From contig FJUW01000015.1 of NCBI GenBank assembly GCA_900074885.1, positions 539,906 through 603,905 on the forward strand: a stretch of DNA of 64,000 bases. Reading direction: 5' to 3'. Shown here one piece after another: positions 1 to 12,400 of this stretch; positions within the stretch are counted from its first letter, which is position 1, and each line of letters begins with the position of its first letter. This DNA is from Rhynchosporium graminicola. Taxonomy: Eukaryota > Ascomycota > Leotiomycetes > Helotiales > Ploettnerulaceae. Under the pieces are notes generated by a model. That model was not told where the DNA came from. It searched no databases and saw only the letters and a program-made list of their open reading frames with translations. A program made the position numbers and the translations under genes.

Positions 1-309
1 GGTTGTGGAGAAGGAGTAGGATGGAGTGTGAGAATTGCAAGCTGGAGATGAGAAGACATGGGCGAGGGAGGTGGGATGCGCTGTCTTAAGGTAAGTAGTT
101 GTACGATGCTGAGATTGGAAGGTGTATGATGTATATCGGTCTTGTATGTGTATTTCTATCAGAATCGACCATGAAAGACCCAGAACCATATTTTTGTCGT
201 CCGTTCTAAAGAGACGGGCTATCAATACATCAAGCGTGCCCTTACTTGGCAGTCATTATATCAAACAAACGCTGTTCGTGAAGGAAAATGAATGGGTAGA
301 GTTCTCATC
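1..309. other. Gene-free left edge
   Basis: Nothing here supports a gene. The 63-codon open frame starting at 122 has no recognisable domain and lies just downstream of the stop codon of the minus-strand transporter, so this stretch is probably that gene's 3' untranslated and intergenic DNA. Confidence 0.5.
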
Positions 310-2174
310 CTAAGCTGCCCACTCGACGACCTCGAGTGCACACATGACGAGGATGAGTGTCGATGGTAAAATCCTGGGAGTTCGTTAGTGACGATACGAA
401 GTGGGATCGTGTTTGTACATACCAGATGACATAACTCTGGAAAAGCAGTTTGCTCATAACTCCCTCATAAACACCGTTGATCTGACAAATCTGTGCCAGT
501 TGTAAAGCACTTGGTGCACCAGTGAGCAAGAAGCAGACGATGACGAAAATGGGGTCGTCTAAGATGCTAATCGGAACGTATTTCGCCGCGAGTGCAAGCA
601 TAGGTGCCATGATCATCGTCGGTAGCAGCATACGCGAGATAAGTGATGCAATCATAAGCTTGGTACCAATTTGATTTTCCTCGGAATCTGGGTCTAGAGA
701 TTCTTTAGGCAGGGTGTTGCGGGCAAGATTGGCACCTAGAACGACCAGAATGAGAGGAACAGCGACACCTCCTGACTGACCAATAGCTCGGGTGACTGAA
801 TTGGCAATGAATGAGCCGTCCTCAAAGAAGAGACGTTGAAGTTTGGGAATCGAAGCTACGATAATGGCAAGAAGCATGGCCCAGAGAGGTGGGTTCATAA
901 ACTCCCAAAGCCCAGCAAAGAATTTCGACAGTCCCGAGTAAACCTTTGCCAATCCATTTTGAACTGGGGCAGGAAGAGATCCAAAAAGTGCTTGGGAGGT
1001 CTTCTTGATTCGGTGAGTAACGTGGAAGATACCACGTCTTGACTTTAGGTGGATAGTTGGGATGACACCTCTAACTCCGTCAGGAATTTCCCAGTCGTCT
1101 CCTGGGGTAGGGGTTCGGATACTTGGGAATGAAGTAATGTTGCCGTTCGTCGCATCCTTGGGAAGGGCGTTTCCATTTGCAGGGGTTGGATTCACCTTCT
1201 TTGTGGTATCGTTTGCACTATCTTCGTCGTCTGATTCCATTGAGTTGGCATAATTGGCATGGGTGACAGGTGTCCTACCTCCAGATTCAAAAGAAACTGT
1301 TGATGACGACCCAAATCCACTCATTGCTTGATACTCTTCTGTGTTTGAACCATCGAGACCTGGAATCAAGTCTGGGTCGTCTCGGTACCTTCCTTCCTCA
1401 ATATCGGAAGTTTCCTCGTAACTTTCTGGAGGAGCAAGCAGGACATGATAACCCCAACTCCATCGCACAAGCTGTCCGAGTTGCTGGAAGACAAGTAAGT
1501 AGAGAATACCTCGTGCTGCCACGTCATCGTCATTGTCTCCTGGAATCTTATCCCAATGTAATCCGCGGAGTGTCTGGGCGAGGGAAATAACGAGGGAGAT
1601 GGGAAGGGAGTTCGAGTTTCCGAAGACCTGCATCACTTAGTAATTTATCAAGCCTCCACTAAGACATAGACTTACACCCATAGCCGTGACAAAGTTTGCT
1701 TGTCGCTTCTTGAATCCAAATCCTTTGGATACAGCGAGAGAAACTCCGTACGAAACCATCGTTTGGACAACGAAGATGACTGGAATGACTGCCAAATCCA
1801 CCAGCTTTTCCGCGGTCAGTTGCTTTGCCAATTTAGAGAAAACTACCTCCAGTCAGCATTGCACACGTATTCCCCTAGCTACGATTGTACGTACTCAGGC
1901 ATGGTGTGAACAAAGCCACGTTCAAGTTGGCTACGAACTTCTGATTATCGGCATCGAACATGCCCTGTCGCGCAACGATGTAGCCCGGCAAACTAACACA
2001 CACAACTTCCATCACAGCCTCGAAGACCAGGAGGACCAAATGCCCCAATGGCGGATGCGCATCATGGTTTTTTCGGCTTGAGAGGAAGGAGTAATTTGGA
2101 GTGGCGATGGAAGGACCATAGTTGCCAGCAGCTGCGTTGAGCCGGTAGGATGTTGGGTTGGTGAAGAGACCCAT
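310..2174 (-). CDS. ECM3-like auxin-efflux-carrier-family membrane transporter
   Basis: Exons read on the minus strand are 2174-1895, 1842-1676, 1627-423 and 373-310, giving 571 residues. All three introns (52, 48 and 49 bp) are GT..AG and keep frame; the last one restores a hydrophobic C-terminus ending VVEWAA. The protein has hydrophobic helices at the N-terminus and C-terminus and a long polar loop in the middle (roughly residues 180-350), the architecture of the PF03547 membrane transport family, which includes yeast Ecm3 and YLR152C. These proteins sit in ER or other inner membranes; their substrate is not settled, so no substrate is assigned. The C-terminal LTGAPSALQLAQICQ stretch is typical of the family. 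Start chosen at MGLFTNPTSYR because it is the first in-frame methionine. Confidence 0.88.
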
Positions 2175-2334
2175 CTTGGAGAGAGTTGAGGATTAACGGC
2201 CTCGACCGCGCTGAGGAGATGGGAGTTGATTGAGGAGGAAAGCCTTCTCGTTGTTGTTGATGGTTTTGTGTAACGCCGGCCTGCCTTGGTTGGTCTGCTG
2301 GGCACGATCAGATCTGATAAGCTGCTTGCGCTCC

Positions 2335-2363
2335 GTACAGTACAGTACTGTACAGTACAGTAC
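2335..2363. repeat. GTACA tandem/palindromic repeat upstream of the transporter gene
   Basis: A run of overlapping GTAC and GTACAG units lies about 160-190 bp upstream of the transporter start codon. Its centre, GTACAGTACTGTAC at 2340-2353, is a perfect 14-bp palindrome. It may be a regulatory site or simply a microsatellite. Confidence 0.6.
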
Positions 2364-2925
2364 AGCGCAGCGAAAACCAAGGCAAGAGCAGTGGCTGGGG
2401 GCTCGGCGGCTTGGCGATGACTTGAGTTGGCAACTTTGACTTCTTTCTTTTTGCCTGTGATTTATTCCTTGAATTCGTTGAAATTCCGAAGATATTCTCG
2501 AGACCCGTGTAGGAATCAAATCAAAACAAGCCCAAGGACTATATTGGAGGGGGTCTCCAGCTGGGTTTTGTTCGAACAGAGTTGGGCTCCAGTGTTTCTA
2601 GATTTCTACGCTCGAGCCCTGGCGAACTTGGCCTTTGTGCTGTGCAAGGAACAAGTATAAGTATCACCCGTGTCTGTGGTACTTTTCGTGATTGGAAGCC
2701 ATTTGACAACTCGGAAAGGCGCAATTTTCCATATTCTGCTCTGTCTGAATGCTTCAGCCACGTTTACCTGTTGATCTGACCGCTTAGGCGTATTCTCATA
2801 TGTTTCGTCTCGATAGTCTTCTAATCGTTATCGTCGGCCGCCGGACAATCTTCCCAGCCTTCCGCTGTCAACTCAAGTTCGACCCTGATGGTCACCAGCC
2901 ACTATATGACGTGGGGGCTTGTGGT

Positions 2926-2950
2926 GTGGCGTGGCGTGGCGTGGCGTGGC
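2926..2950. repeat. (GTGGC)5 minisatellite
   Basis: Five perfect tandem copies of the pentamer GTGGC in non-coding DNA. Confidence 0.9.
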
Positions 2951-4472
2951 TTGGCACGCCGTGCTGTGCAGCCTGTGCTGTGCTTTTGAAGCTCTGCCAA
3001 GTCTCTTCTTAACTTCGCTTGAATTGTCGACAATGTCTCAACGGCCCGAGTCTGGACGATACAGTCAAGTCTTCATGAGCAGTCCTGAAACGTCGGGTCC
3101 CCCGAACACGATATTGCAGAAGGTATTGAACTCTTGATCAGAGCGCGTGTAAACTTCTTCTCCAACAAATTACCTATATTCTGTGATCTAGCGTCCACCC
3201 GTGCTTCTTTACTCGCTACCGGGGCTTGGGAGGGGCAAAGACAGTCTATCAAATCTTGGTATTTACTACTCGGCTGCAACACCGAGGGGTCTTTGAGGTA
3301 GATTCGACTTATCAATCAACTACCCCTCTCTACAATCATGAACTACCTTAATGTTCCTAGCTTCTGCACTCACGGGCTGACCAATCAGGCTTATTGGAAA
3401 CAGCTGGATGTCTCCCTCCGGCAATGGACTGTTGGTTTAGCACTTGATAGTGCCTGGAGCTTTACCGAGCATGGGAAGTCAACATACACCGTCAATGGAC
3501 ATTGGAGACGCCCTTTTTATACCATCGAGCGGTACCATACTATTCTGACAGTCTTATTAGCAAATGACGGTATGAAGAACCGTCTATCACGCATATTACC
3601 ACGAACATGCTCTCTTCACCCTCTACCTTTCATCCTCATGATCGATCGATCTGGATGTTCTCACCAAACCATCAAGGAGCATTATCTCAACCGGGCAATT
3701 TTCTGAGAGGTACCAACGCAACGGTATGGAGGTGGATGTTGATGTTGTGGCACGAATTTGGTTTGTGTCTCTTCACGCACACTGCTGACAGGTTGCCGAG
3801 TACCACATCGAGTATTGACAGCATCGCCCTTCGTAGTGATGCTTGAAAGGTGTACTCGGAGAGGCGGGAGGACATTCCTATTTGCCAATTCGATTGGCGG
3901 CATTGGGTGAAGCCAAGGGATTCCGTGGGCTTCCAAATGTAGTCGGCTTTACTCTTTCAGACGCAGGACTCTGATGTGGGAAGATCGAGAGAAGATCTCA
4001 TTCCGACAAAGAGATGGGACCACTGAGCAATGTCGACCGATGAAGTTATTTCGACGTTACAAGAAGCTGAATGATATGTTCGGCCCCCTTCCACAGGTCT
4101 GGAGTTCTGTTGAATGATCACGATGCTGTACGCCTTTATAATCATCCAGAGATATAGACATCTAGAAGCTTTCCTTGAGCATCAATACTCTCCTCATTTC
4201 ATTTGTCAAACATATAATTTAAATACGAACTTTCACGACTTGCTCCTCTTACACCTATCTATATTAATCCCAAACAGTCATCGTTTCTTTCACCACGAAA
4301 CTCTCCTCCACCTTTTCCTCTCCACCATCACCATCACCCTCTCATTCACCTACCTCCACCAATTCCTCCCAGCCGTCCTACTAGGCCGTCAAGTAACCCT
4401 TCCTCCCCCCTTCCTCTCCGAACCTCCTCCCACTCGAATCTAACGAGCCCTCCCAGGACAAAGACCAAGTAG

Positions 4473-4700
4473 ATCTACGGCTCCTACCACTGCTCCTCCA
4501 CCAACGGCATATCACCCTACTCCAATCCCTGCGGCATTATCTTCAAAATCTTTCACGACCAACGCGAGAAGTTCAAGCATTGCAGCGAGTTGACCTTTGC
4601 GTTGTCTAAAGCAGATGGGAGTTATGATCATGGGTATAATTGCAATCCGAAGGTGTTGAAGTGCCCGATTGGGGTTGCACACCAGACTTGGGTTTTCTAG
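4473..4700 (+). pseudogene. Possible remnant of a small cysteine-rich secreted protein gene
   Basis: An open frame of 75 codons begins right after an in-frame TAG (4470-4472) and ends at TAG 4698-4700. It has no methionine start. The frame encodes five cysteines in contexts such as YHCSST, NPCGI, KHCSEL, YNCNPK and LKCPIG, which is the look of a small secreted fungal protein. The AGTAG at its left edge could be a splice acceptor, but no upstream exon with a start and signal peptide joins cleanly: the leucine-rich frame just upstream (to 4443) is in another register. I therefore treat it as a possible decayed gene or an orphan exon. The family is not recognised. Confidence 0.3.
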
Positions 4701-6766
4701 GCCGGAGACAGGGGGTTGAAGGGGACGGGGAAATCTCCTATCCTCTCGCGGGTTTGGCTTCTTCTTTCAAGGTGCCATGTAATGTCATATTTATCTTTGG
4801 ATCATTTCACCCCATAGTCTCCAAAGATACCTTAAGCGAGGATATGCAACATGACTTGCACTTCATCTATGTCATAGTACGACCAACGCTTCTGTGTGCT
4901 AAATCGTTAGTTGTGATGTGATAGCGAGAACCTCAATTCCAGTAGTGACACGATGGACTCTTGAGTGTAGATCATCTTCTTCAATCGTCTCAACAATTCG
5001 TGCTCTGTCGCCATGTCCTCAAGAACTCGACCTTGGCTCGGCGAGCCCGGAAACGATAAAGTATGTACCAACAGTATGGCTCTGATTTTCGATTCAATCA
5101 ATATCTCGAATTTCCAATTCTCTATATGCATCCTGCTGTAGGAGGAACAGTACTCGTGGTTTATCTTCTAAAATTCGCCACCACCGCATGTTTGGGAGTT
5201 TCATAGCCCCCAGGGGAAATCATAGATGTAATTCCAGGAACGTATCCACTCAAAAGAGGATCCGATGTCGACTGTGGCTTGCACGGTCTGGGAGGGAGAC
5301 GCCATGGTTTTGTTTGTCCGTCCATCCTGGAATAGAATACCAAGTAGAATGAATAATACGGACGGGGAGCTTTTCCGGGTTTGATTCGAAGCAACAGCCA
5401 GCCACTCACTCATTCGCAGGGGGAAATGACGGTCAAGCCACTGTTGCTATCCATCCTCATCGGGCCCTCTTCGTCGTTGACCCCCTCCTTCCCTCCTTCC
5501 CTCCCCCTCCACTCTCATCAGTGTATTGTATCACCGGAATATTGGCGAGAGTTCACGATAACAACGTCATCGCACATGCGTGCCATGCCATGTTGTCTGC
5601 ACTTCCATATGCACCTCAAGTCGCTACCGTATTCAAGACCTCAAGTGTCAAGGTGATGTGATGTGATGTCTGTCTGTGCTGTGCTGTGCCGAGCGGGGAT
5701 TGATTGTAGCCAACGGAAGTAATATCAGAATCGCCATTATCAATTGTCAGTTATTGTATGTATCATTGCTCTTCCACAGGAAAGGATGATCTGATACATT
5801 CGAATAGGATAGGCCCGGAATGGAGAACTAACTGCGTGTGAGACAGACAGAATAGAGCAGAACGGGGGAATCAGGGATCCCTGACACAATCCTGGAGTAC
5901 AGTAACATCATTTCATCGTTTCCATGTTCTCTCCATTCTTGCTTGTCAAGATGTCATATAAATATTCCTTAGTTTCCTTCTCTTGAATCTGATCTGGTCA
6001 AGCATATCAATAGAACGAAGTAGCTCATCTCATTGCGAATATCTGTGACACGGGCATTTCCTTCTACTTCCTCTTTTGTAACCTCACATGCCATACGGAT
6101 GATACTCCACCCAACATCCATCCAACTCACCCAATATTCGGGTATTATCGACCTCGGCAAAGTCAATTAATTACTTGCATCTCCACGACCCCAGGAAAGG
6201 ATACTCAATCATCTGTAACTCCGGTTTTCTCGATCGATGTTGACGTTGTTCCGCATGATCTTGAATCGCGCCAGTCCAAGTATCGTCTAGGTACAGCCAC
6301 AGGTACCGACCCCCCCTTACCTAGATACAATAGCCAAGAACCTGGAAAGCCCGCCGGCGAGACTCGCCAACTAGACCAAACCACTTTTTTCCCCTCCAAA
6401 GTCACTCATATCCAGAGCCAGACCTTTCCACAACTTCACATCCCCAGTCCAGTTTCTTCTGGCCTCTCCACGATACCTAAATCAGTCGCCACTTTCCCTA
6501 AAGTGCTCCAGTTTCAACACGTTCCTTAACTACCGACAAGCTCCTACCCACCGGAGTCTGCGCCGTTGTGATAGCTGAAGGTTGGTTCTCAATATTTCTC
6601 GATGGCCCCAATTTGCCCGATTGCCAAGAGCTCGAGGTTGCTAACTATCCCCTACAAACAGACTTCGCGGACTGTTGACAATCTCGATTTCCACTCTTCT
6701 CAAGTTCTTACCGAATAGCTTGCCCCTACTCTACTCATGCCCTAGAAATCAAAGATTGGAATAGCC

Positions 6767-8753
6767 ATGGCATCCCCGCCACCCCCCGTCGCGCCCAGTC
6801 TCCCCCGCGACGATTCGATCGAAGCGATTGATTTTGCTGTAGGTCCACAATCGCCGGGCTCGTCCTCAGATGAGGATGAGGTTGAATCGCCGTTAGCAAG
6901 TCCTTCACCAGAACCCTCGAACAACCCTCCTCCCCGCCTTCCTTCCCTCAAATCCGATTCTCAGACACATTCTATGAACCCCTCATCAACACCGCTAGGC
7001 CTCCTACAAAACGCACGAAGACCTGTGCCACCACCATCCAGCATGTCGAGTATGCGAGCAGCGCAGTCTTCGCAACAGTTACCTCAAAGTATGGAGGCGA
7101 AGATGAAGGCTTTTCATCTCTCGAGACAGGGCACGCCACCCATGCGTCCAGGTGTTGGACCCTCGTTATCAACAGGTGCTGGCCCTCTGCCAGATCAACC
7201 CAGGTTTGGTGGACAGGCCATGGGAGGACTGGCAGGTGGACTACGGTTACCCCCAAATATGCGGCCACAAGCACACAACTTCAACTCTGCTCCAGCAGTC
7301 CCGAAGATGCCTGCGAAAGGTGGCGGGTTGATGGCGAGACGTAATGCCCCGAAGCTGGGAGGTCTACCAGGCGCTCCAACAGATTCTCCAGGCGGAATGA
7401 GTTTAAATGGCAATTCCACGGCTGCGAAACCCGAAAAGCAGGAATCCATGTTCGACAAGTTCTCGGAGTTTCTTGATGCCAAGAATGGGACACTCAAGTT
7501 CAAAAACAAAGCGGTCATCCACGGAAATGGCATCGATTTCAGTTCTGGCAGTACTTTCAGCATCTCTTTAGACGAAGTCGATACACTCGAGGAGTTGGGC
7601 AAGGGAAATTATGGTACCGTTTACAAAGTTCGACACTCGAGACCTAGGATGCGCAGACCTGGGCTTGGACTGGCTGGTAATAAAATGCCATCTACTGCTT
7701 CGTTGCCCGATACCCTTGCCGCAGACCTATCGCCCAGGCCTACGGGGTCTACCAGTGGAGTAGTCATGGCCATGAAAGAGATCAGACTGGAGCTTGATGA
7801 AGCTAAGTTTGCCAATATCATCATGGAACTTGATATCCTGCACAGATGTTTAAGCCCATACATCATTGACTTCTACGGTGCTTTCTTCCAGGAGGGAGCT
7901 GTTTACATCTGTATCGAGTTTATGGATGGTGGTTCGATCGACAAAATTTATGGAGATGGTATTCCAGAAAACGTGCTGAGGAAAATTACATATGCAACAA
8001 CTCAAGGTCTGAGGACGCTAAAGGACGATCACAACATTATCCATCGAGACGTCAAGCCTACGAATATCCTGGTCAATACCAGAGGTCAAGTGAAGATCTG
8101 CGATTTCGGAGTGAGTGGAAATCTGGTAGCCAGTATTGCGAAAACCAACATTGGTTGCCAGTCCTACATGGCTCCTGAGCGGATATCTGGTGGCGGCATG
8201 TCTCAAGCCGGCAGTGCAGGCGGAACCTACAGCGTCCAGAGTGATATTTGGAGTTTGGGTCTCAGTATTATCGAGTGCTCGATAGGGAGATATCCTTACC
8301 CACCAGAGACATACAACAACATCTTCTCGCAACTAAGCGTAAGTCTTCTTCGGACATGTATTGAATTACTCTAACAAATTTCAGGCAATTGTAGATGGCG
8401 AGCCACCGGATCTTCCAGAAGAAGGCTACTCAGAAACAGCACGCGACTTCGTTCACGGCTGCTTAAACAAAATTCCCAAGCTCCGCCCAACCTACTCCAT
8501 GCTTCTGGCCCATCCTTGGCTCGCAGGTCTCTCCAAACCCCTCACTATCTCTGAAGAGGATGAAGATGAGGGTATAGACCAACCTGAAGGTTTCGCCGAT
8601 GGAGTACCGACTAAGAGAGAAATGGGTGCTGGACGAGGAACTGAAGACGAGGAGGTCGCCGAATGGGTCAAGAATGCTTTGGAGCGTAAGAGGACGGGCT
8701 TGATGGCTGAGTCCACCAAACCTGCTTTACATGCTGCGCCGCTAGACCGCTAG
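6767..8753 (+). CDS. PBS2: Pbs2-type MAP kinase kinase (HOG osmotic stress pathway)
   Basis: Exons 6767-8338 and 8385-8753 (46-bp GTAAGT..CAG intron) encode 646 residues. Residues 1-250 are proline- and serine-rich and disordered. The kinase domain follows: glycine loop GKGNYGTV near 277, a short insert, VMAMKEI with the catalytic lysine near 336, HRDVKPTN near 426, DFG near 446, then the activation segment with Ser and Thr in SIAKTNIGCQSYMAPERI. That activation-segment sequence is characteristic of fungal Pbs2/OS-5, which is phosphorylated by the Ste11/Ssk2-type kinases and activates the Hog1 MAP kinase in the cytoplasm. The C-terminal tail is acidic. Start chosen at GCCATGGC, a good fungal start context, just before the conserved N-terminus. 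The substitution of Mkk1 or Ste7 is unlikely because of the activation-segment match. Confidence 0.93.
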
Positions 8754-9420
8754 ATATCTTGAAGCCGGGTGCGACGCTGGCGGCTTAGAGTTGGCTGGCT
8801 TGCTCTTCGGTCCCTCCGGTAGGACCCACCTCCGTACGGTAGACCTACAAACCCCTGCGCTCCACAGTTCTTGCGGCCTGCTTTTTATAAAATGAAAAGG
8901 CTTTTGTGTCACGGGAGGGGAAGTTTATTGCTTATTCTAGACGGAAATGCTGATGAGAACGACGACAATGAACGGACGGATGGATTGATGGATGTTTGAA
9001 GAGAGACAACGGATGAGACGATTGATACATGCATTTCAGCGACCGTGTGGATAGGAATTGGGATGGCGGTCTTCGCGACTTTTAACATTTGCCAGTTCTG
9101 GTTCTGTTTCTTTTTTCCTCAAGCACCACTCATACCTCACAACAGTACATTTCTCTTTTGATTTTGGAGCTGATGCTGCTGACTCCTTTCATTGCGTGCA
9201 TATCTCGTGGAAATTCCAATGAGGGGTTTGTTGAAATGAAAGAGGGACAGAGGGACGGGAAGTGGTTAGAATTCGAGAATGGGTGGGAAGTGAATACTGA
9301 GTTAGCGGATTGAGGAGAGGCAGGGGATGTGGATTTGTGACTGCATAAGTGGCGTAGGTGAAAGAAGTGCCGCATAGGTATATTGAGATTGTTTGCATAG
9401 CAAGATGGAAGGGATTGGAA

Positions 9421-9450
9421 TGAAATGAAATGAAATGAAACGAAACGAAA
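9421..9450. repeat. (TGAAA)4(CGAAA)2 microsatellite
   Basis: Six tandem pentamers, the last two with T to C change, in non-coding DNA downstream of the MAP kinase kinase. Confidence 0.9.
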
Positions 9451-12400
9451 TCAAGAAGCTGAAGGCCACTCTCCTTCATATCAATCCAACGTGACACTGC
9501 CTTCCATCGTCAACCCATGAATAGCGCAGTATATAATACAAACACATCGGGATACTCGTATCTAGCTATGAACATATACCACTACCACGCCGACCCTCTC
9601 AGAACACACACGCGATATCGACATCAATGGCACGGCCCAGGACGAAACTATTATTTTGATAATGCTCTTCCACGATTTCAGGATATCGAAAGATCAGTGA
9701 GATTCCTCCAGGAGTTGAGCATGTGCATATGAATGACCTGCGTGATATTGGATATCGTGATCTTCGCCTGAGGATAGTCTCGATGACATGATGGTATTCC
9801 AAGGAAAAAATAGTGGCATTAGATAAAGTGGATAGAGTTCACTGGAAAGGAATATTTCTTCCACGGCTTTAGAGGCTTTACCTCGTATAGGAAATAGGAT
9901 GGTCTATTCCCTCCCCCTATTGCGCTCAGTCGCTAACAATCGCGCAATGGAAGGCGATCCAACTCTTAAAACCCAAGTTACGCCGTTTTGTGTAGCGCAG
10001 TGTCTTACATGTGCCGGGGCGAGGTTCACGCGATTCCTCACACACAATATTGTAAAGTTTAACTGGCTTTGATTGATGGGTTAGTAGAATCTCATCAAGG
10101 CATCAATCTCCAAACGTAATTTAAAAGCGCGATTACAGCAGACTCGACATCTCGGGACTCGAAGTCTCGGAAGCTCTCCTATCGCCTCGCCTCTCCCAGA
10201 ATGGTAGTCGTTTTCTCCAAGCTCCTCGCGAAATCTTCACCCCCGAAGTACTGCCCTCCAACACTCTCAATCCCACACTACTGTCCATTGGGCAAGTAGG
10301 TTACTACCTACAATCACATCTCTAGATCTCAGGCCGATACGGGTTCTTCACAGCTGGCCGGTCCTCGTCTGCAGGTATATCAAGGCTTCCTTGCCTTTTT
10401 CTTTACATTTGGGAGGTAATGTCGAGCTTAGTGCTGGCTTTGCTGGGCTCTGTGAGCGCGCAGGAACCACGGGCTGGGTGTCGCAAGGGGTTCTGGGAGT
10501 TGGCGCTTGTGGAGGCAGTGGTGGTTGGGCCTGTTGCTGCTCTTACTTTCGTGCTGGAGTGTATGGATGGAAGCAGGGCGGCGGACTATGTGTGAAAGGA
10601 CTGGAATGCCAGGGTTGAGTAAGGCTATATTGAGGAACCTAGCTCTTGTTACAGCCTCCTCTGTTTGCTTGCGAGGAACTAGGATATTGTAGGACGAATA
10701 CGCAAAGTAATGGTTTCTGTTTTACAAGGAGCGTCAATCATCATATACTGATTTGTCATGTGTAAGGGGATTATTGAGAGAAATCAAAATTTTGGTTGTA
10801 TGTCTAAAGACCCAGACGAGTCAGCGTGGAAACAGCAATGTAAGGTAATACTGAATATTCTTCTAGTGATGCTGTAGCAGTCTCTCCCTCGTATATCAAG
10901 TAGCATACGATAGGGGAGGATACCTTTCTGATGCAAAGTCACTGACCGTATCAGTAAGATTTGTTTCAATGCTACACATGCACAGTGGTGTACATTCGTC
11001 CCTTCTACAACGTCCGATATGTTAAGGGCTGTCAACCATCGCTCCTCAACTTGGTATTATGAACAAGGGATATCTGCATCTTACACTATCTAGTAGCAAT
11101 AACCAAAATGCGAGTACATAAGGTGCTTGCGTAAGGTATGAAAGAGCGGATGCCCCGGGCGATCTGGATGTCATAACTTCAGATAGTCGGTTCTGGGATC
11201 ATTGGCTGGACTTGGTATCTGACCATGATAAATGCAATCCGAGAACCGATTGATACGATATCAGAGATTCAATCGACAGCGGTAGGAGCTCGAACTTCAG
11301 GAGAACTTAAATACTGTTTCTTATTCCAAAGGCTGAAGAAAGTTAGTACACCCCAAGACAAGGCGGCGCTCATGTGGTGTCGCGGACTGACCTGGGGAAC
11401 ATCCCGTCTTTTGTTGATAGAAGTCTCCTGCCGAGGTATAAGCTTCGAAGATCTTTGTGCGTAAGCGGCACGCTAATGATGCTTGGGAGGTATGTGGAGA
11501 ATGGCGAGAATGATATACCTATATCGTTTTGTTGTTTGGCGGTACCTCGCTTACGAAATGGTCCAAGCTTCGTAAACTATGAACTGTGTGATTTCTTCTA
11601 GGAAAGATTCCTCAGATCCTTGGAAATAATCCATTTCACCACGATCTTTCGTCGTCAACTTGAGTGATGAGGGATGGGAGTACTGGAAAATTTCGTAAAT
11701 ACGCTGCAATCACGACCCAGGCTGGGGAGATTCGTCTCCGGCAAGGCAAGGACCTGTTACCTCTAATTAAGTCACTAAACAATCATGTGACTGTAGTGTA
11801 CTACCTTGCGAAGTATTCTTGGCTCGGAGTGAAAGTCGCAAAATTGTGTCAGGATATTACTATCATACTACTTCAAATTCGTATGAACATGTGATGCCTT
11901 TGCTTAGTTGTTGAGTGAAGCCGAGTTTCCCTACCCTAAGGTAGTCTTGAGCTCGCCGCCATCTCATCACGACACTTCCTGCTACTAGGAACGAGCTGCG
12001 AAAACGGACTACTCAGGCGGATTAGCGGGGTAAGTATAAGTTCTCTTTTATTGACTTCCTAATCAAGTATATCAGGGGAAAACAACCCAATAATCAAGTG
12101 CCTCGTTTCGCAGTCTTTGAAAGTCGAGATGCAAGTACCGTGTACTCCTTTTAAAAATGTGGTGATGTGGGGCAATGAAAGTATCGAGCTGTAGGTTTTA
12201 GTAGCGCTTCCTCCTTTGCCTTTAAAGTACTCTAGAGATAACAGAGTAGAGAAGGATCGACGAAGACGGTCTGGGAGATGACTCAGTCACTGTGGTAGAA
12301 GCACCATCATTACAAGAGCGTGAGTAAAGAAATCATTACAAAGAGCATTCGTTGTATCATGACGATTCTGAATCTTGAAAACCTTGAATAAAAATCGATA

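Larger units (their letters stand above)
2175..6766. other. Long gene-poor intergenic region
   Basis: This 4.6-kb stretch separates the transporter from the MAP kinase kinase gene. It holds short tandem repeats, a cysteine-rich open frame at 4473-4700 (listed separately) and pyrimidine-rich runs near 4250-4440 and 5480-5515. The other open frames here are under 125 codons, lack recognisable domains and do not join by plausible splicing. The last few hundred bases, rich in C and T, are presumably the promoter and leader of the kinase gene. Confidence 0.5.

Noticed and set aside
8806..8826. Hairpin GGTCC..GGACC downstream of the MAP kinase kinase as a terminator
   Set aside because: Five-base stems are common by chance and intrinsic terminators are not used for Pol II genes.
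10201..10400. Possible two-exon small gene starting at ATG 10201
   Set aside because: The peptide (MVVVFSKLLAKSS...) has no clear signal peptide or domain, and the splice joining is arbitrary.
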